This document shows positions 48,401 through 61,200 of a stretch of 64,000 nucleotides of DNA, in pieces. This DNA is from Boswellia sacra (lineage: Eukaryota > Streptophyta > Magnoliopsida > Sapindales > Burseraceae), in assembly GCA_013180625.2 (NCBI GenBank), contig SNVD02014091.1, positions 1 through 64,000 on the forward strand, in the 5' to 3' direction. Both the position numbers and the translations under genes were made by a program. Numbering within the stretch: position 1 is the stretch's first letter; every line of letters starts with the position of its first letter. Below the pieces are notes generated by a model. It worked only from the letters and a program-made list of their open reading frames with translations. It was not told where the DNA came from and searched no databases.

Positions 48401-51400
48401 TCTGTTAGCCGGGAGTTATTTCAGGAGCAAGTCAAGGCCCTTAATCCAAAGGTTTGTGCTGTTACAGATTGATGACCATATAGATTCCCCATATGATATC
48501 ATCTAGTATTGGTTCGCCATTTCTTCTCAAAGCTTAAGAAGTGAGTTTGTGAATGGCCTTGAAATTTTATTTATTTAATGTTGTTATTATTATTATTGTT
48601 GTTATTGATTTTTGATAAGAAATTAGATGACATGAATTTAAAGTGAATGAAATTATTATAAGCCATATATAAAAATACATTTGTATATGTATTGTGAGCC
48701 GCTATTCTCTTAAATTCCAGATTTTGATATTAATGGATGAGTGAACATGCCATCATGGGGACATTCAGATCAAGTAACGAAAGTAGACCTGTCTAAATTT
48801 GCCCCAGCATAACCAACATAGGATTATGCAGTTTGTGTCAAATTTTATTTTGTCAAGTTAACTCTTTGAGGACTTTGAATTGGGTAACTAATGAAAACCT
48901 AATGGTTTGTTAAAGCGATATTTTCTCCCCTTAATGAACCTCTTATGCTGACAATTGAATTATACTTACTTAAATAGATGGAAAACCTATTGATTTAAAC
49001 TTTGATTATAGCTTTCATGTTTCCTATTTGTGGGGGCAAATTTTTTATTTTTTTTTTAAAAAAAGAAGTTAGAGGAAGAAGAAAAATCTTGATTTTCATC
49101 TTTTATTATGGAGCTAAACAAAACTAGTGTGACAAATGAATTTTTATCTTTTAAGATGAAATGTGAAAATCATTATAGTGAAAACCAAAAAATAATTTAT
49201 TACTAAATAAAAGGAAGTTAGATTAACCCCATAAAGCTTGGGCCATACTTTGCCATTTTGCTATTTGGTTGGAATTTTGTCACCTGAATGAACTATCCTT
49301 TTGCATCATATCTCGTTGTCCTCTAAACATATGGAAAGATTTATCACTTGATTTTTACCAAGGAGATTATTCCTATTTGAGTTTAGATTGTTGTTTGGGA
49401 CCATTGATGGACAGATCAATGACTAATATTCTACTGCAGTGGGCAGCGGCTATTGAAAATTTGGACTATGGCAGCCCTGGATCAGACAAGAGCTTTGGCA
49501 TGCAGCAAAGGCCCGATGGTGATATTGAGGTTGATGAGAAATTTTGGGAGGAAGATTTCCACATTCCCACTTGCCAAAAGTGTAATGGAGTGGTCAAACC
49601 TGATGTAAGAATTTTTTGTTGGTGAATACATATTTAAATTCTACAAGCTGACAATGTAATGTATCCTAAATCCAATATAAAACTGTTATTTCTTCTTGCT
49701 GGTTACTGATAATGATGAAGATAAAAAGGCATAAAAAACTAGTAACCGATTGTTGAGAATTGAGTAATGAAGGGAAGTGTTGAGGGATTTCCAAGCACAA
49801 AAATTAATAGCTAGCTATATCCTCTTGAACACTCTCTTATTCGCTCTCTACTTCTTGTATTGACATGTGTCCATAAAATCTTAATCGTTTGTGAGTTTAT
49901 TATCCACTTGACATTATTGAGATTTAATAAAAGATTTGTGTACATGTATCAACAAAAGTAGTGAGCGGATAAGACTGTTTGTTACGTGGCAGCATAATTG
50001 TGGCACTGCAGGTCTCTAAGTGAGATAACTTCTCTGAAATTAATCAGAAATTTGGTTCGCTTCAGGGACCTAAAGCGAATATCCATTTATAACTAATGTA
50101 CGAATTTTGCTAAAGGTTTAGTCCACCTTTTTTGATGAGTATTAATATCTGTTACACATTTCCTGTGGCTCATGAATTTATTATTATGGATATTGGTGTA
50201 GGCTTCTTATGGAAGTACTGTAGGTTAATTTGTTAAATTTATGGCCACATTCAAAATTTAATGACGAAGAGTCTTTCTTCTATTTTTGTTTATTAATTTA
50301 TTTTTTTGTGATAACTTGAAGGTTGTCTTCTTTGGTGACAATGTTCCTAAGGATAGAGCTGACAGGGCAATGGAGGCAGCCAAAGAATGTGATGCTTTTC
50401 TTGTCCTAGGATCATCTTTGATGACCATGTCAGCTTACCGCCTTGTCAGGTATATATGTTGTTTTGTACGTTTTATCATATTCACTATATTCTTTTTTGT
50501 TATCCTTTAGGATATTTTTATAAGATAACTTTAGACGGGGAAAGTTGTTTTTAGTTATGCACGGTTTTTCATGTTTTGAAATTGTAAAGGATTAAAGACA
50601 TCATACAAATATTTTTCAAGCAATGGCCTGTTAAAGAATAGAAGTCTGAAGAAGATCATGAACTGCAGCATGAAATATTAAATATCAATTGATAAAAATT
50701 TTGGCCAGGTTCAGGTGTATCTGGAATGAATTCGTATAAAGTCTATATTTATTGTTTGGTTCGGTGGGATCAACTGAATGTGAATATTGCATCCTCATAA
50801 TTGAGCACTTATATGTACTTCTTTGGCATGTACATACACACATCTGAATTTCTTAGAACTGCCCTAATCCAGTGAAGTCTAATTGCAGGCTTCTATTTGA
50901 CTGAAAAGTATTTGAAGTTAGCTCATTTTAGGTGAATTTGTTCTGAATTATTGGATATAAAGGGCATTTAATTAGTCCTATGAGAACATCGGGCTCATAT
51001 GCATGTGTTTCAATTGGATAAATAAGGTGTTCTGTCTCTGCCACTTACTGTTAAGGATGTAGGAATAAGGAGTTTCCCTTGCATTAATATATTTAACCAA
51101 AATTGTATGATGATAAAGCGACCTATCATTCTGTTTTCTAGTGTTCTTTAATCATCGAATAATGTTCTTTTTGAATTTGAATTCCACAGAGCAGCTCATG
51201 AGGCAGGTGCTGCCACTGCAATTGTGAATCTAGGTGATACACGGGCTGATGATCTTGTGCCCTTGAAAATTAATGCCAGATTAGGAGAGGTATAATATTT
51301 GAATATTAGGTTTGCTTTGAGCTGTATGTTAGCTTTTCATAACACTTCCATACCATGTGTTGGTACAGATATTGCCAAGAGTTCTTGATGTAGGATCGCT

Positions 51401-51419
51401 CAGCATCCCTGCTCTTTAA
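45478..51419 (+). CDS. SRT2: NAD-dependent protein deacylase SRT2 (class II sirtuin)
   Basis: Eleven exons: 45478-45507, 45850-45889, 45993-46203, 46322-46387, 47090-47135, 48067-48227, 48322-48451, 49440-49604, 50322-50449, 51190-51289 and 51369-51419; 375 aa, close to the length known for plant SRT2. Sirtuins remove acyl groups from lysine using NAD+. Plant SRT2 is reported in mitochondria and nucleus. Key residues: NAD-binding GAGIS (102-106), TQNVD (180-184), catalytic His198 in ELHGT, zinc cysteines 206, 209, 273 and 276, then FFGDNVP and GSSL. The N-terminus ([13 protein letters not shown]) looks like a mitochondrial presequence. All introns are GT-AG except intron 2, where only a GC donor (ACAG|GCATGT) keeps the frame. 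Exons 1 and 2 are just 30 and 40 nt, so this 5' end is the least certain part. Convergent with KIWI. Confidence 0.92.
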
Positions 51420-53199
51420 TTATAATATTACAGAGGTAACGATGATATATACTTATCTTTAATTCATCTTACTCTTCTTTTCCCCCTATTTATTGTTGGG
51501 GAAGGGGGTTTTTGGTCAATTCAATGTGATGCTCTTGGATAGCAGAAGGGAATTGGATCACTAATCAAGGATTTATCTTAACCGCAATGATATTGTTCTT
51601 TCTTACATTCTATATTTAGTGGTGAGGGTTCTTGTTAAAGGAACAAAGTTGTGCCTTAATGTGCGATTTTATAACAGCATAATGGCACCTAATGTGGGAT
51701 AACTTACAAACTTGGGGGAGAAACCACCTGATATTTTTGAAGGATTTAGTCCAGAGCTGTGTATCACAGCCCTGTAAATTGCTGATAGTGTCACCTCTGC
51801 ATGAGCATGATCTTATTTTTTAGATTTTACATAGCCTGAGACACTGATCCACGAAGGAGAGACTGCAGCTGCCATCGTATCATGTACTCATTTGTCTGCC
51901 TCTCTAAATATGCTCATTTTATTTCAGTCTCTGGTTACGCAGATAGAGATCAGAAACTCCTCCTGCAACAAGTGAAATGATTGATACATCTACTCTGAGA
52001 AGCAACAATACTCAGCTCTCCGCGTAGAAGACTTTTGAGGTCGTGTTGTGTTTTGATCCTGCTTGCTGCAAAAGTTCATCTGCCAAGGGTCAACAAGATA
52101 TTGCGTTCTCTTAATATAAGTTAAAAATGTGATTCATTTTTTAAAGTTTGATTGGATTGCCACGTTATCTTATTTGTCAATGTGGGAATTTACGCAGAGA
52201 TTAGTCAATGTGGAACTATTTTTCGTACATCTCTCTCTGTTTTATTTGGAGATAATGTTGTAAATTTATTATTTTTCGGTCATTTGCAAACCGAAAAAGA
52301 CCAATATAGGCCGACTCTTATTACAGGGAATCATTGGCCTTGAATTGTATCTCATCCTTTGAAAAATAAAATTCATTTGATTAGATAGGATTGAATCAAG
52401 TATTATCCTTTGACAACTTGAATCAGTGTCAAAATGCATATCAGAGTTTCAGCAGCTAAACAGGCAATTCAATTTTAATCTCTCAAGTTCCCTGGGGCTT
52501 CCAAGACCCAGCCTTCCGTAAGAATCACTGCCTGACTGCCACACACACCATGAAATTTAAAATATTCCATGTTTAAGTGAACGCTTCTTCTATTGGTCAG
52601 GTGAAAACAATTTTCACTAACCGAATTCCTGGGGTTTTCAGGTCTCTGATTCTCTGTATAACCCCACACTGTTTAACCACAGACCACAGTATCCAAAGCA
52701 ATATGAAACAGGAGAAAATGCACATTCTTTTCCATGATCCTTGAGTACATTCCATCAGATTTAATAGAGATACCAGATGGGTACCAGATGGGACAAGTCA
52801 TGACAGATTATGGCGTTACTTGTCAAATGAAAATATCAACCACAGAGGCTTCACAAGTGTTAAGGTTAAAATTCTAGGAATGTTGGGGTCTGTGACCCTA
52901 TCTGTTACCAAAAAGGTCGGGATCAGTTAAAGCGCTGTCAAACCTCCAACCATTAACAAGTATAACTCATCACTAATATACTTGAACAATATAACATAAA
53001 AAGGAAGCCTCCACCACACAGAAACCATATTACAGATAGGTACTTTTCATAACTAGAGCTAGCATCACCAAGTAATTGACTACTAAAACATCCATCAACC
53101 GTTTAACTTTCCAGCAACCCAAAAAGGAAAAGACTAACCATCAACAAGCTACCAATTACTTGGATGTAGCAACCATTCCCTCCTACAACTCTAAGAACA
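51420..53199. other. Convergent 3' region of SRT2 and KIWI
   Basis: This should hold both 3' UTRs. No additional gene is supported; the frames are short. Confidence 0.6.
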
Positions 53200-54713
53200 T
53201 TAACCAAGTGCCCTGTCAATGTCCTCAACATGATCTCGAAGTAAATTCCACTAGACAATGAAAAAGAAAAAAGAACTCAGATTTGCAAGTTGCCTCCATA
53301 ACCATCTGAGAAAATCATAAGGTAGTGAGATACATACCTGATCCACACTTAATGATATACCTGGAATATATTTCAAACAGTCAATATAGTATATAAATAA
53401 ATAAATAAATACACACACACACACACATACATGTTAGGTTCATGAGAGAATTGAAAAAAGTATGAGAAGTAATAAGAATTTCAAGGCTAAGCAATGAAAC
53501 AAAACTTCAAGTGATTCTTTTTTCCCCCTCAGGTGAACCTACAACAACTGATTAGAAATGGCCATAATTAAGAACAATGTTGAACCTTCAATAACAAATA
53601 GTGAGGCTTGAGTTCTTCTAACTTGTACTTAACAACATTATGGTGTTTTATACCAACCAAATACAGAAATTTCAATGAACATTTTGCAGTCTAGGCAGAA
53701 ATCAAGCAATATGTAACCACTGATGAAATGAAATTGTTACCCAACATATGCACAAAGCAATACTACTCTCCCAAAAACTTAACTGAAATTTTTCATCTTA
53801 ACATATGTAACAACTGATTTGACAGTACCATGTAAATGATGGTTTGGTCCACAAAGTAATTTGGCATTGCCATATCATGTACCGCATTATCTGTGATGAT
53901 AAATTAGGATAAATTTATGCAAATATGAATAGTACTCTAAAACACAACATAACACTATCATAAAAATCAAATCCCAAACTAAAACTTGGGCGTGGTCAGG
54001 TACTACGGGAGGCTCTGAAAAGGGCACCCTTTAAAAAAAATGCAGTGTAAAATTCAATATAACATAAGATTATTTCAGGTGTTGCCCACATACGCTCAAT
54101 CTTAGGCAATAAAAAATCTAAAGGACTAAAATTGTGGTTACTTTTAATAGAGAAAAAAGAATTACACATGATAAGCGAGACAGCAAGACCACCGGTTAAC
54201 ATGTATAATCTTTTCAACTCCATTAAATTAAATGAGTAAGACAACAGAACCCCAATCTAAAATGTGACTCATAAGTTCATTCAATTCAAGCAAGCAAGCA
54301 GATCCACATAGCTCAAACAGCTATCAACCAAACCTTAACCCCAAGAACACGCAAAAAAGTAGAATTAAAAAAAGAAAAATAACCTTTTTTGCCAGGGCAT
54401 TGCTTTCCATCTTTGAGATAGAACTCACGAATATCAATCCAGACTTTGCCTTGCCAGTACCTGACAGAGACTCTCCTATTCTTCGATATCTACGAATAAA
54501 TATTCACATTTCAATACACCAAACAAACCAACACACAAATAAAAGCAAATCCAAATGAACAAAGAGTAAGAGCGGCACCTCGCAGACGACGATGTCGTCA
54601 GATTCATCGGAGGAGTCAGCTTTGGGAGCTTTCTTGGGTCGACCGTGGGCGTCACCGCTGCCATCAGACGCGTACTCCTCCTCCTCTTCCTTTCTCTTCC
54701 CTTTTCCCGACAT
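53200..54713 (-). CDS. KIWI: KIWI/PC4-type transcriptional coactivator
   Basis: Four minus-strand exons, 54579-54713, 54384-54489, 53338-53360 and 53200-53250, all GT-AG, give 104 aa. PC4/p15 proteins bind single-stranded DNA as dimers and help activators engage RNA polymerase II. Residues 1-45 are a charged, Glu- and Ser-rich leader (EEEEE, KKAPKA, SSDESDD). The PC4 fold follows: ISKNRRVSVRYWQGKVWIDI, REFYLKDGKQCPGKKG, ISLSVDQ and WNLLRDHVEDIDRALG. Exon 3 is a 23-nt microexon that is required for the ISLSVDQ strand. The ORF is intact and length agrees with the family. Confidence 0.93.
53411..53427. repeat. Short (AC)n microsatellite in KIWI intron side
   Basis: About eight AC units next to an ATAA-repeat run, within intron 2 of KIWI. 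Confidence 0.9.
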
Positions 54714-55362
54714 TTCTCTGAAACCTCTGAAGCAAAGAAAGCAGAACCGTCGCAGAGACACCTTCAATGATGATATGCTGTTGTCTCGGTCACTTTAAAC
54801 GCGCGTTTGGCTCGTGACAAGTAAAATTGTTATTATATTTTCAGGAATGAGGAGAAATGGCCAAATTTTGTTACGGTGTTTTAAAAAAGGATATTAATAA
54901 TCTATCTCCTCGTATTAAGTAAATATATTTGAAATTATAAATTATCTATTAATTTTTTAATTCTAATATTAAGTTAAACAGAGAAGGAGAAGAGAGAAAA
55001 AAATTTTCACAAATTTATCAAAATAATCTCATATTCTATTATTTGATATTAATAATTTACCCCTTGAGATTAAACAAAAATACAAAATCTTCCTGCACAT
55101 TTTGAAATTACAAATTGTCTTATTATTTTTTTAATTTTGACATTGAATTAAGTAAAAAAAGATGAGAGAGAGGATAATATATACTATTCAACCAAAATGT
55201 CCTTAAATAAATACAAACACCTTCACTTACTTTTCAAAAATTATCTAAACACCCTTACCTTTCTTTCTTCCTCCGTTTCCTTCTCTGTCTTCCCTCTACC
55301 AGCAACCTCCACCACCTATCTCTAGTGTTTTACCAGATCTTTCCCTCACATCGCCATTGTCT
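54714..55362. promoter_or_regulatory. Upstream region of KIWI
   Basis: AT-rich, with a CTTCCTCC-type pyrimidine-rich stretch at 55260-55320. No promoter element can be assigned with confidence. Confidence 0.35.
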
Positions 55363-55873
55363 AGGGGTAGCAATTTGAATCATGACACCCGAATATGACA
55401 CGAATATGATATGAATACGACACACGATTAATAAATGGGTCGAATTCATATTTAGAGTATTCAATACGCCAACCAATTTAATGACACGAATAGTTAAATA
55501 TATCTTGTCAATTATTAACATGCAAGCTCATTTAATGATATAATTTTTACCTTCTTACAGCATATATATTATAAAACTGAAAATTTTATATTATAAAGTA
55601 AATTATTTTACATAATATTAAATTGTAATGATTTTAATAATTTTTTATACAAATAATTATTTATATTCTAAAATTAATTTTAATTGATATAAATATATAG
55701 AATATGATAAACTATGCATAATTAGATTAAACAATTAAGTAAATTATGTTAATTAAATATGACATGATTACAATATATGGGTGACACATTTAATAACCGT
55801 GTCAAATCCGTGTTTCATGTCTTGACACGAAGAATTAAATGAGTCGACCCACATGATACGAATTACCATCCCT
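55363..55873. mobile_element. hAT-like non-autonomous element (MITE)
   Basis: The left end TAGGGGTAGCAATT and the reverse-complemented right end TAGGGATGGTAATTCG are near-identical inverted termini. Both are followed by inward-facing ATGACAC/GACACGAA motifs, a common signature of small plant hAT-type elements. It has no coding capacity. The right end lies 2-7 bp from the LTR that begins at 55880. Confidence 0.6.
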
Positions 55874-56339
55874 ACGATCTGTCACGCCCTAACATCTCTT
55901 ATTTAGATACTTTACGGGTAATTGAATAAGAAATTAATAAAAAGGACATCATCAATATCTCATTATTACTATTTTTTAATATACATCTCGTGAGTTCATT
56001 ACAATATATGACCATTTGTTCAAAAGAAACTTTACATACACTGGTGACTAAAATCAATACATAAATTGTTAATCACATAACAAAATCTCCCATCATAAGT
56101 TAGAAGAATCAAGACCGTCCCAAAAATCAGTGTATGCATGCAGACTCCAAACTCCCTAGGAAAGCTCTGGAATACCACTAGTGTGAACATCTTCTATGTA
56201 CCTGTGGAGGGAGGGGGGTGAGCATAAAGCCCCGTAGGAAAAATTCTAACATTATACTAAATCACACGCATTCAACAATTACTCAATTACAAAATTACAC
56301 ACCCAAAAATAATAAATCAAACAATTATGTTCATTCGCA

Positions 56340-56620
56340 CATCAAGTTTATATTCTTGTTCCCCTTAGATCCGTGTACAAAACGGTCCATCCAAGGTCTA
56401 ACATATCATGTTTAGATTTGTGTTCCCCTTGGATCCATATCCAAAATGGCCCATCCAAGGTCCAACATATCATGTTATTATATTCGTGTTCTCCTTGGAT
56501 CCGTATACAAAACGGTCCATCCAAGGTCCAACACTAAGAATTTCATATCCGCATTCTCTTTGGATCCGTATACAAAACGGCTCGTCCAAGGTTCAATGCA
56601 TACGTTTACAACCTTTCAAT
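56340..56620. repeat. Hairpin minisatellite in LTR A, 4 copies
   Basis: Units of about 65 bp, each with TCCTTGGATCCG facing CGGTCCATCCAAGG, so each unit can fold into a hairpin. The same family has 12 copies in LTR B. Confidence 0.9.
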
Positions 56621-56724
56621 AAAGTTTCTACAATAAATCTCAAGAAAATACAATTTTTATGAAAAAAACCAGGACTTTCCGGAAGTGGGCAGTCGATTTG
56701 GGTCGGTTCTGGAATTCTGCTGGA

Positions 56725-57365
56725 CACTCGACACTATGGCGCTCGACACTCGACACTAGACACTCGACACTCGAACATGCACGTTGAGTCACACACACAA
56801 CGCGTAACACTGTTCGCTTGACATCCGACACTAGACACTCGACACTGTGTCACTCGACACTGTGTCACTCGACACTCGACACTAGACACTCGACACTCGA
56901 ACATGCACTTCGAGTCACGCACACAACACGCGACACTTTTCGCTCGACACTCGACACTCTGCCTCTCGACACTCGACCTTGGACACTCGACACTCGACCA
57001 TGCACGTCGAGTCATGCATGTAGCACGCGACACTGCTCACTCGACACTCGACCCATTCACCCCCGACACTCGACATATGCCCTTCGACACTCGACACTAC
57101 TCACACCCAACACTCGACATATGCCTCTCGACACTAGACATATATCACTCAACACTCGACTCATGCACGTCGAATCATGCATGCAGCACGCGACACTGCT
57201 CACTCGACACTCAACCCGTTCACCCCCGACACTCGACATATGCCACTCGACACTCGACACTATGCATACCCGTCACTCGATATATGCCTCTCGACACTAG
57301 ACATATGTCACTCGACACTCGACCCTGGACACTCGACACTCGACCTTTTTCACTCGACAGTCGAC
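56725..57365. repeat. CGACACT short tandem array in LTR A
   Basis: Dozens of CTCGACACT/CGACACT units, broken by longer motifs such as CATGCACGTCGAGTCATGCA and by CACATATGCC-type linkers that recur about every 120 bp. Long frames on both strands (rich in Asp, Thr, Arg, His, Ser) are artefacts of the repeat. Confidence 0.93.
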
Positions 57366-58139
57366 AAACGAATGTCGAGTGTTGTCGGACGAAAATCAGT
57401 ATCGAAATCCAGAGTTGTGAACCTGTTCTATTAAGTCGATTAAAGCATCCCATTTCCAAATTTCGACTTCTAACTTCAAAAATTCATTTTAACTCCAAAT
57501 TCAATGAAATTAATGGCTAAATAAAGCTTCATATGTCTATTTTCCTAAACAAATGAAAAATCACAAATTCTCAATCCAGAAAAATGCATCAGCTCAAACA
57601 ACACAGGACAGTCACATGAACTACAACTCTCCTCAAGAACCATCTCTACTTCACTTCATAAGCACTTAGTTTTCACACATAATTCCTCATTCAAACAATA
57701 AAACAATCAACTTACAATAAGTAGTTTCACTCATAGTTCATCATCCAAACAACAAACAATCAAGTTACCATAAGTCGCATACATAACAAACCAACATCAA
57801 TTTAAAATAACAAAATACATGACATGATGTAAGCATAGTGTTAGAAAATCCCTACTTGTTTTCCAAGCTTATACACCTCTTTGAAATTTTTTCTCTTTTC
57901 CTCTCTCTTTTTCTTCTTCTCCTTCTTCTCTCTTTTCTCTCCTTGTAATTGTGAGATTCTCTTCTCTTTTTCCTCTCCTCTTTTTCCAATTCTAGAAAAA
58001 TCCTCTCTTATATAAATATAAGGCCCTAAATCATGGGCCTAAATCCACTAATTGTCCAACCCACTTAATCCTTAAACATAATTTTTAAATTGTGTAATAT
58101 ATAAATACATACATATTTATTTTCTTTTGAAACTCTACA

Positions 58140-59499
58140 ACCTACCCTCCTAAAAAAAATTTCGTCCTCGAAATTTGAAAATATGAGTTAGAAATTACCT
58201 ATTACAGTCAAAAACTCTGGATACTTTCTTTGAATCTCTGACTCTAACTCACATGTGGCCTCTTCAACGCCATGATGCTTCCACAAGACCTTGAGTAATG
58301 TAAGGGTCTTGCCACATAGGACTTGCACTCTTGTGTCTAAGATTTGAATAGGAACCTCTTCATACGAAACATTTTTTTGAATATCCAACTCACTCCAATC
58401 TAGTACATGTGTTGGGTGGGGCTCATACTTCCTTAGCATCGATACATGAAATGTGTTATGAATTCCCGATAATCGTGATGGCAATGCTAGCTCATAAGCT
58501 ACTTCACCAACCCGCCTTGGAACTTCAAATGGGCCAATGTAGCATGGAGCAAGTTTATCTTTCTATCCAAAATGCATCAAGCTCTTACACGGAGACACCT
58601 TTAAAAACACATAGTCACCCACTTTGAATTCTAACGGTCGTCTCCTCTTGTCTGCATAGCTTTTCTGTCGACTATAAGTTGTAAGTAAACGTTGACGTAT
58701 CAATTTTACCTTTTTAGTTCTCTCTCATACAAGCTTCGGTCCTAATAAGGTAGCTTCTCCAACTTCTACCCAACATAAAGGGGACCTACACGGTCTACCA
58801 TAGAGTGCCTCAAAAGGTGCCATTTCAATACTTGACTGATAACTGTTGTTGTATGCAAATTTCACAAGTGGTAAATGATCCTCCCAATTACCTTGAAAAT
58901 CCATCACATAAGCCCTCAACATATCTTCTAAAATTTGAATGGTGCGCTTTGATTGACCATCAGTTTGAGGATGGAAGGCTGTACTAAATAGCAAACCCAT
59001 AGCCTTTGAAGGCTTTGCCAAAATTGAGTTGTAAGCCTGGGATCTCTATCTGACACCACTAAAACTGGAACTCCATGCAATCTCACAATTTCTTTAATGT
59101 ACAGCCGACTCAAAACATCCACTAAATCGGTTGTACGTATAGGAAGAAAGTGTGATACTTTGATTAACCTACCTACAATCACCCATATTGCATTCTTCCC
59201 TTTTACAGAATGTGGTAATCCAGTAACAAAATCTATGGTGATGTGATCCCATTTCCACTCTGCTACAGGCAGTGGTTGGAGTAATTCTGCAGGCCTTTGA
59301 TGCTCAGCCTTTACTTGTTGACAAGTAAGGCATCTAGCCACACATTCAGCAACATCCCTCTTCATTCCTTTCCACTAAAACTGGCGACGTAAATCATGAT
59401 AATCTTGGTACCCCCAGGATGAACAACAAATTTAGAGTGATGAAATTCCTTAAGGATATCATCTTTACACTCTTTACTTGATGGAACAAAGATCCTACC
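58140..59499 (-). mobile_element. Decayed integrase and pol C-terminus of gypsy element A
   Basis: Minus-strand fragments in order: integrase zinc-finger part ([14 protein letters not shown] near 59300-59340), the catalytic core ([23 protein letters not shown]), and a C-terminal FHVSMLRKY and GVEEATCELE region near 58188-58484. Frames shift near 58970-59020 and a stop lies near 58560, so it is non-functional. At 59499 the sequence breaks off at ATCCTACC against the start of LTR B. The homologous sequence in element B (near 62450) continues uninterrupted. Confidence 0.85.
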
Positions 59500-59949
59500 T
59501 GTCACGCCCTAAAATCTCTTATTTAGAGACTTTAAGGGTGATTGGTTAAGAAAAATAATAAAAACACATCATCAATATTTTTCTTTTATATATATACATC
59601 ACATGAATTCATTACAACTTATGGCTATTTGTTCAAAATCAACTGTACATACATTGGTGACTAAAGGCCATACATAAGATTATAGTCACACAACAAAATC
59701 TCCCATCATAAGCTAGAAGAAACAAGACTATCTCCAATAATCATGATATGTATGTAGATTCCAGACTCTCTAGGAAAGCTCTGGAACATCACTAGTGTGA
59801 ACATTCTTCTGTGTACCTGTAGAGGGAAGGGGTGAGCATAAAGCCCAGTAGGAACATTCTAACATTATACTAAATCATACACCTTCCACAAATATTCAGT
59901 CACAAAATTTGACATCAAATACTAATAGATCAACCAATTATGTCCACTC

Positions 59950-60750
59950 GCACATCAAATTTATATTCGTATTCCCCTAGGATCCGTATATAGAACGGCC
60001 CATCCAAGGTTCAACACATCATGTTTATTGTATTCGTTTTTCCCTTGGATCAGTATACAGAACGGTCCATCCAAGGTCCAACACATTATGTTTATAATAT
60101 ACGCGTTCCCCATGAATCCGTATACAGAACGGCCCATCCAATGTCCAACACATCATGTTTATATGTTCGTGTTCTCCTTAGATCCGTATACAGAACAGTC
60201 CACCCAAGGTCCAATACATCACATCGTTTTATTCGTGTTCTCCTTGGGTCCGTATATAGAACGGTCCACCCAAGGTCCATCAACACGTCGTTTTATTCGT
60301 GTTCCCCTTAGGTCCGTATATAGAACGGTCCACCCAAGGTCTAACACATCACGTCATTTTATTTGTGTTCCCCTTGGGTTCGTGTACAAAACGGTCCACC
60401 CAAGGTCCAATACCTCAAATCATTATATTCGTGTTCCCCTTGGGTCCGTGTAAAGAACGGTCCACCCAAGGTCCAACACATCACGTCATTTTATTCGTGT
60501 TCCCCTTGGGTCCGTGTACAGAACGGTCCACCCAAGGTCTAACACCTCAAATCATTATATTTGTGTTCCCCTTGGGTCTGTGTAAAGAACGGTCCACCCA
60601 AGGTCTAACACATCACGTCATTTTATTCGTGTTCCCCTTGGGTCCGTGTACAGAACGGTCCACCCAAGGTCCAACACCTCAAATCATTATATTCGCATTC
60701 TCCTTGGATCCGTATACAAAACGGCCCATCCAAGGTCTAATGCATACATT
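59950..60750. repeat. Hairpin minisatellite in LTR B, 12 copies with dimeric order
   Basis: Units of 60-66 bp with CCTTGGGTCCG facing CGGTCCACCCAAGG. Copies 7-12 alternate between a type with ACGTCATTTTATTCGTG and GTACAGAAC and a type with AAATCATTATATTCGTG and GTAAAGAAC, giving a higher-order period of about 130 bp. Confidence 0.92.
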
Positions 60751-60863
60751 AACAGTCTTTCAATATCATTACTATGATAAATCTCAAGAAATATGATCTT
60801 TATGCAAAATCCAAGACTTTTTGGAAAGTATACAGTCAGTTTGGGGTGGTTCTGAAATTTTGC

Positions 60864-61200
60864 TCGACACTCGACACTGTTCACTCGATACTGTTTATTC
60901 GAGAACACTGTTCACTCGAAATACTGTTCATTCGAGAATACTGTTCACTCGATACTGTTTGTCGACACTGTTTCTCGATACTGTTCACTCGACACTGTTC
61001 ATACGACACTGTTTCTCGAACACTGTTCATTCGAACACTCGACACTGTTCACTCGAACACTCAACACTGTTCACACGACACTGTTTCTCGAACACTGTTC
61101 ATTCGAACACTCGACACTGTTCACTCAAACACTCGACACTGTTCACTCGAACACTCAAATACTGTTCACTCGAATACTCGAACACTGTTTACTGTCGAGC
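60864..61200. repeat. CGACACTGTTCACT tandem array in LTR B
   Basis: Short units CTCGACACTGTTCA and TCGAACACTGTTCA in irregular alternation. It corresponds in position to the CGACACT array of LTR A but with a different unit. Confidence 0.9.

Larger units (their letters stand above)
55880..58139 (-). mobile_element. LTR A of a Ty3/gypsy element (2260 bp)
   Basis: Starts TGTCACGCCC and ends CTCTACA, with TG...CA ends. On the minus strand it follows the end of pol, and the string AGGAGGGTAGG just outside (58140-58150) is a typical polypurine tract, so this is the 3' LTR of a minus-strand element. It is a close relative of the LTR at 59500-62021. It contains four minisatellite units (56340-56620) and a CGACACT array (56725-57365). 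Confidence 0.82.

Noticed and set aside
56734..57520. Overlapping frames up to 205 aa in the CGACACT array
   Set aside because: Present in many frames of both strands; low-complexity Asp/Thr/Arg/His/Ser strings produced by a tandem repeat.
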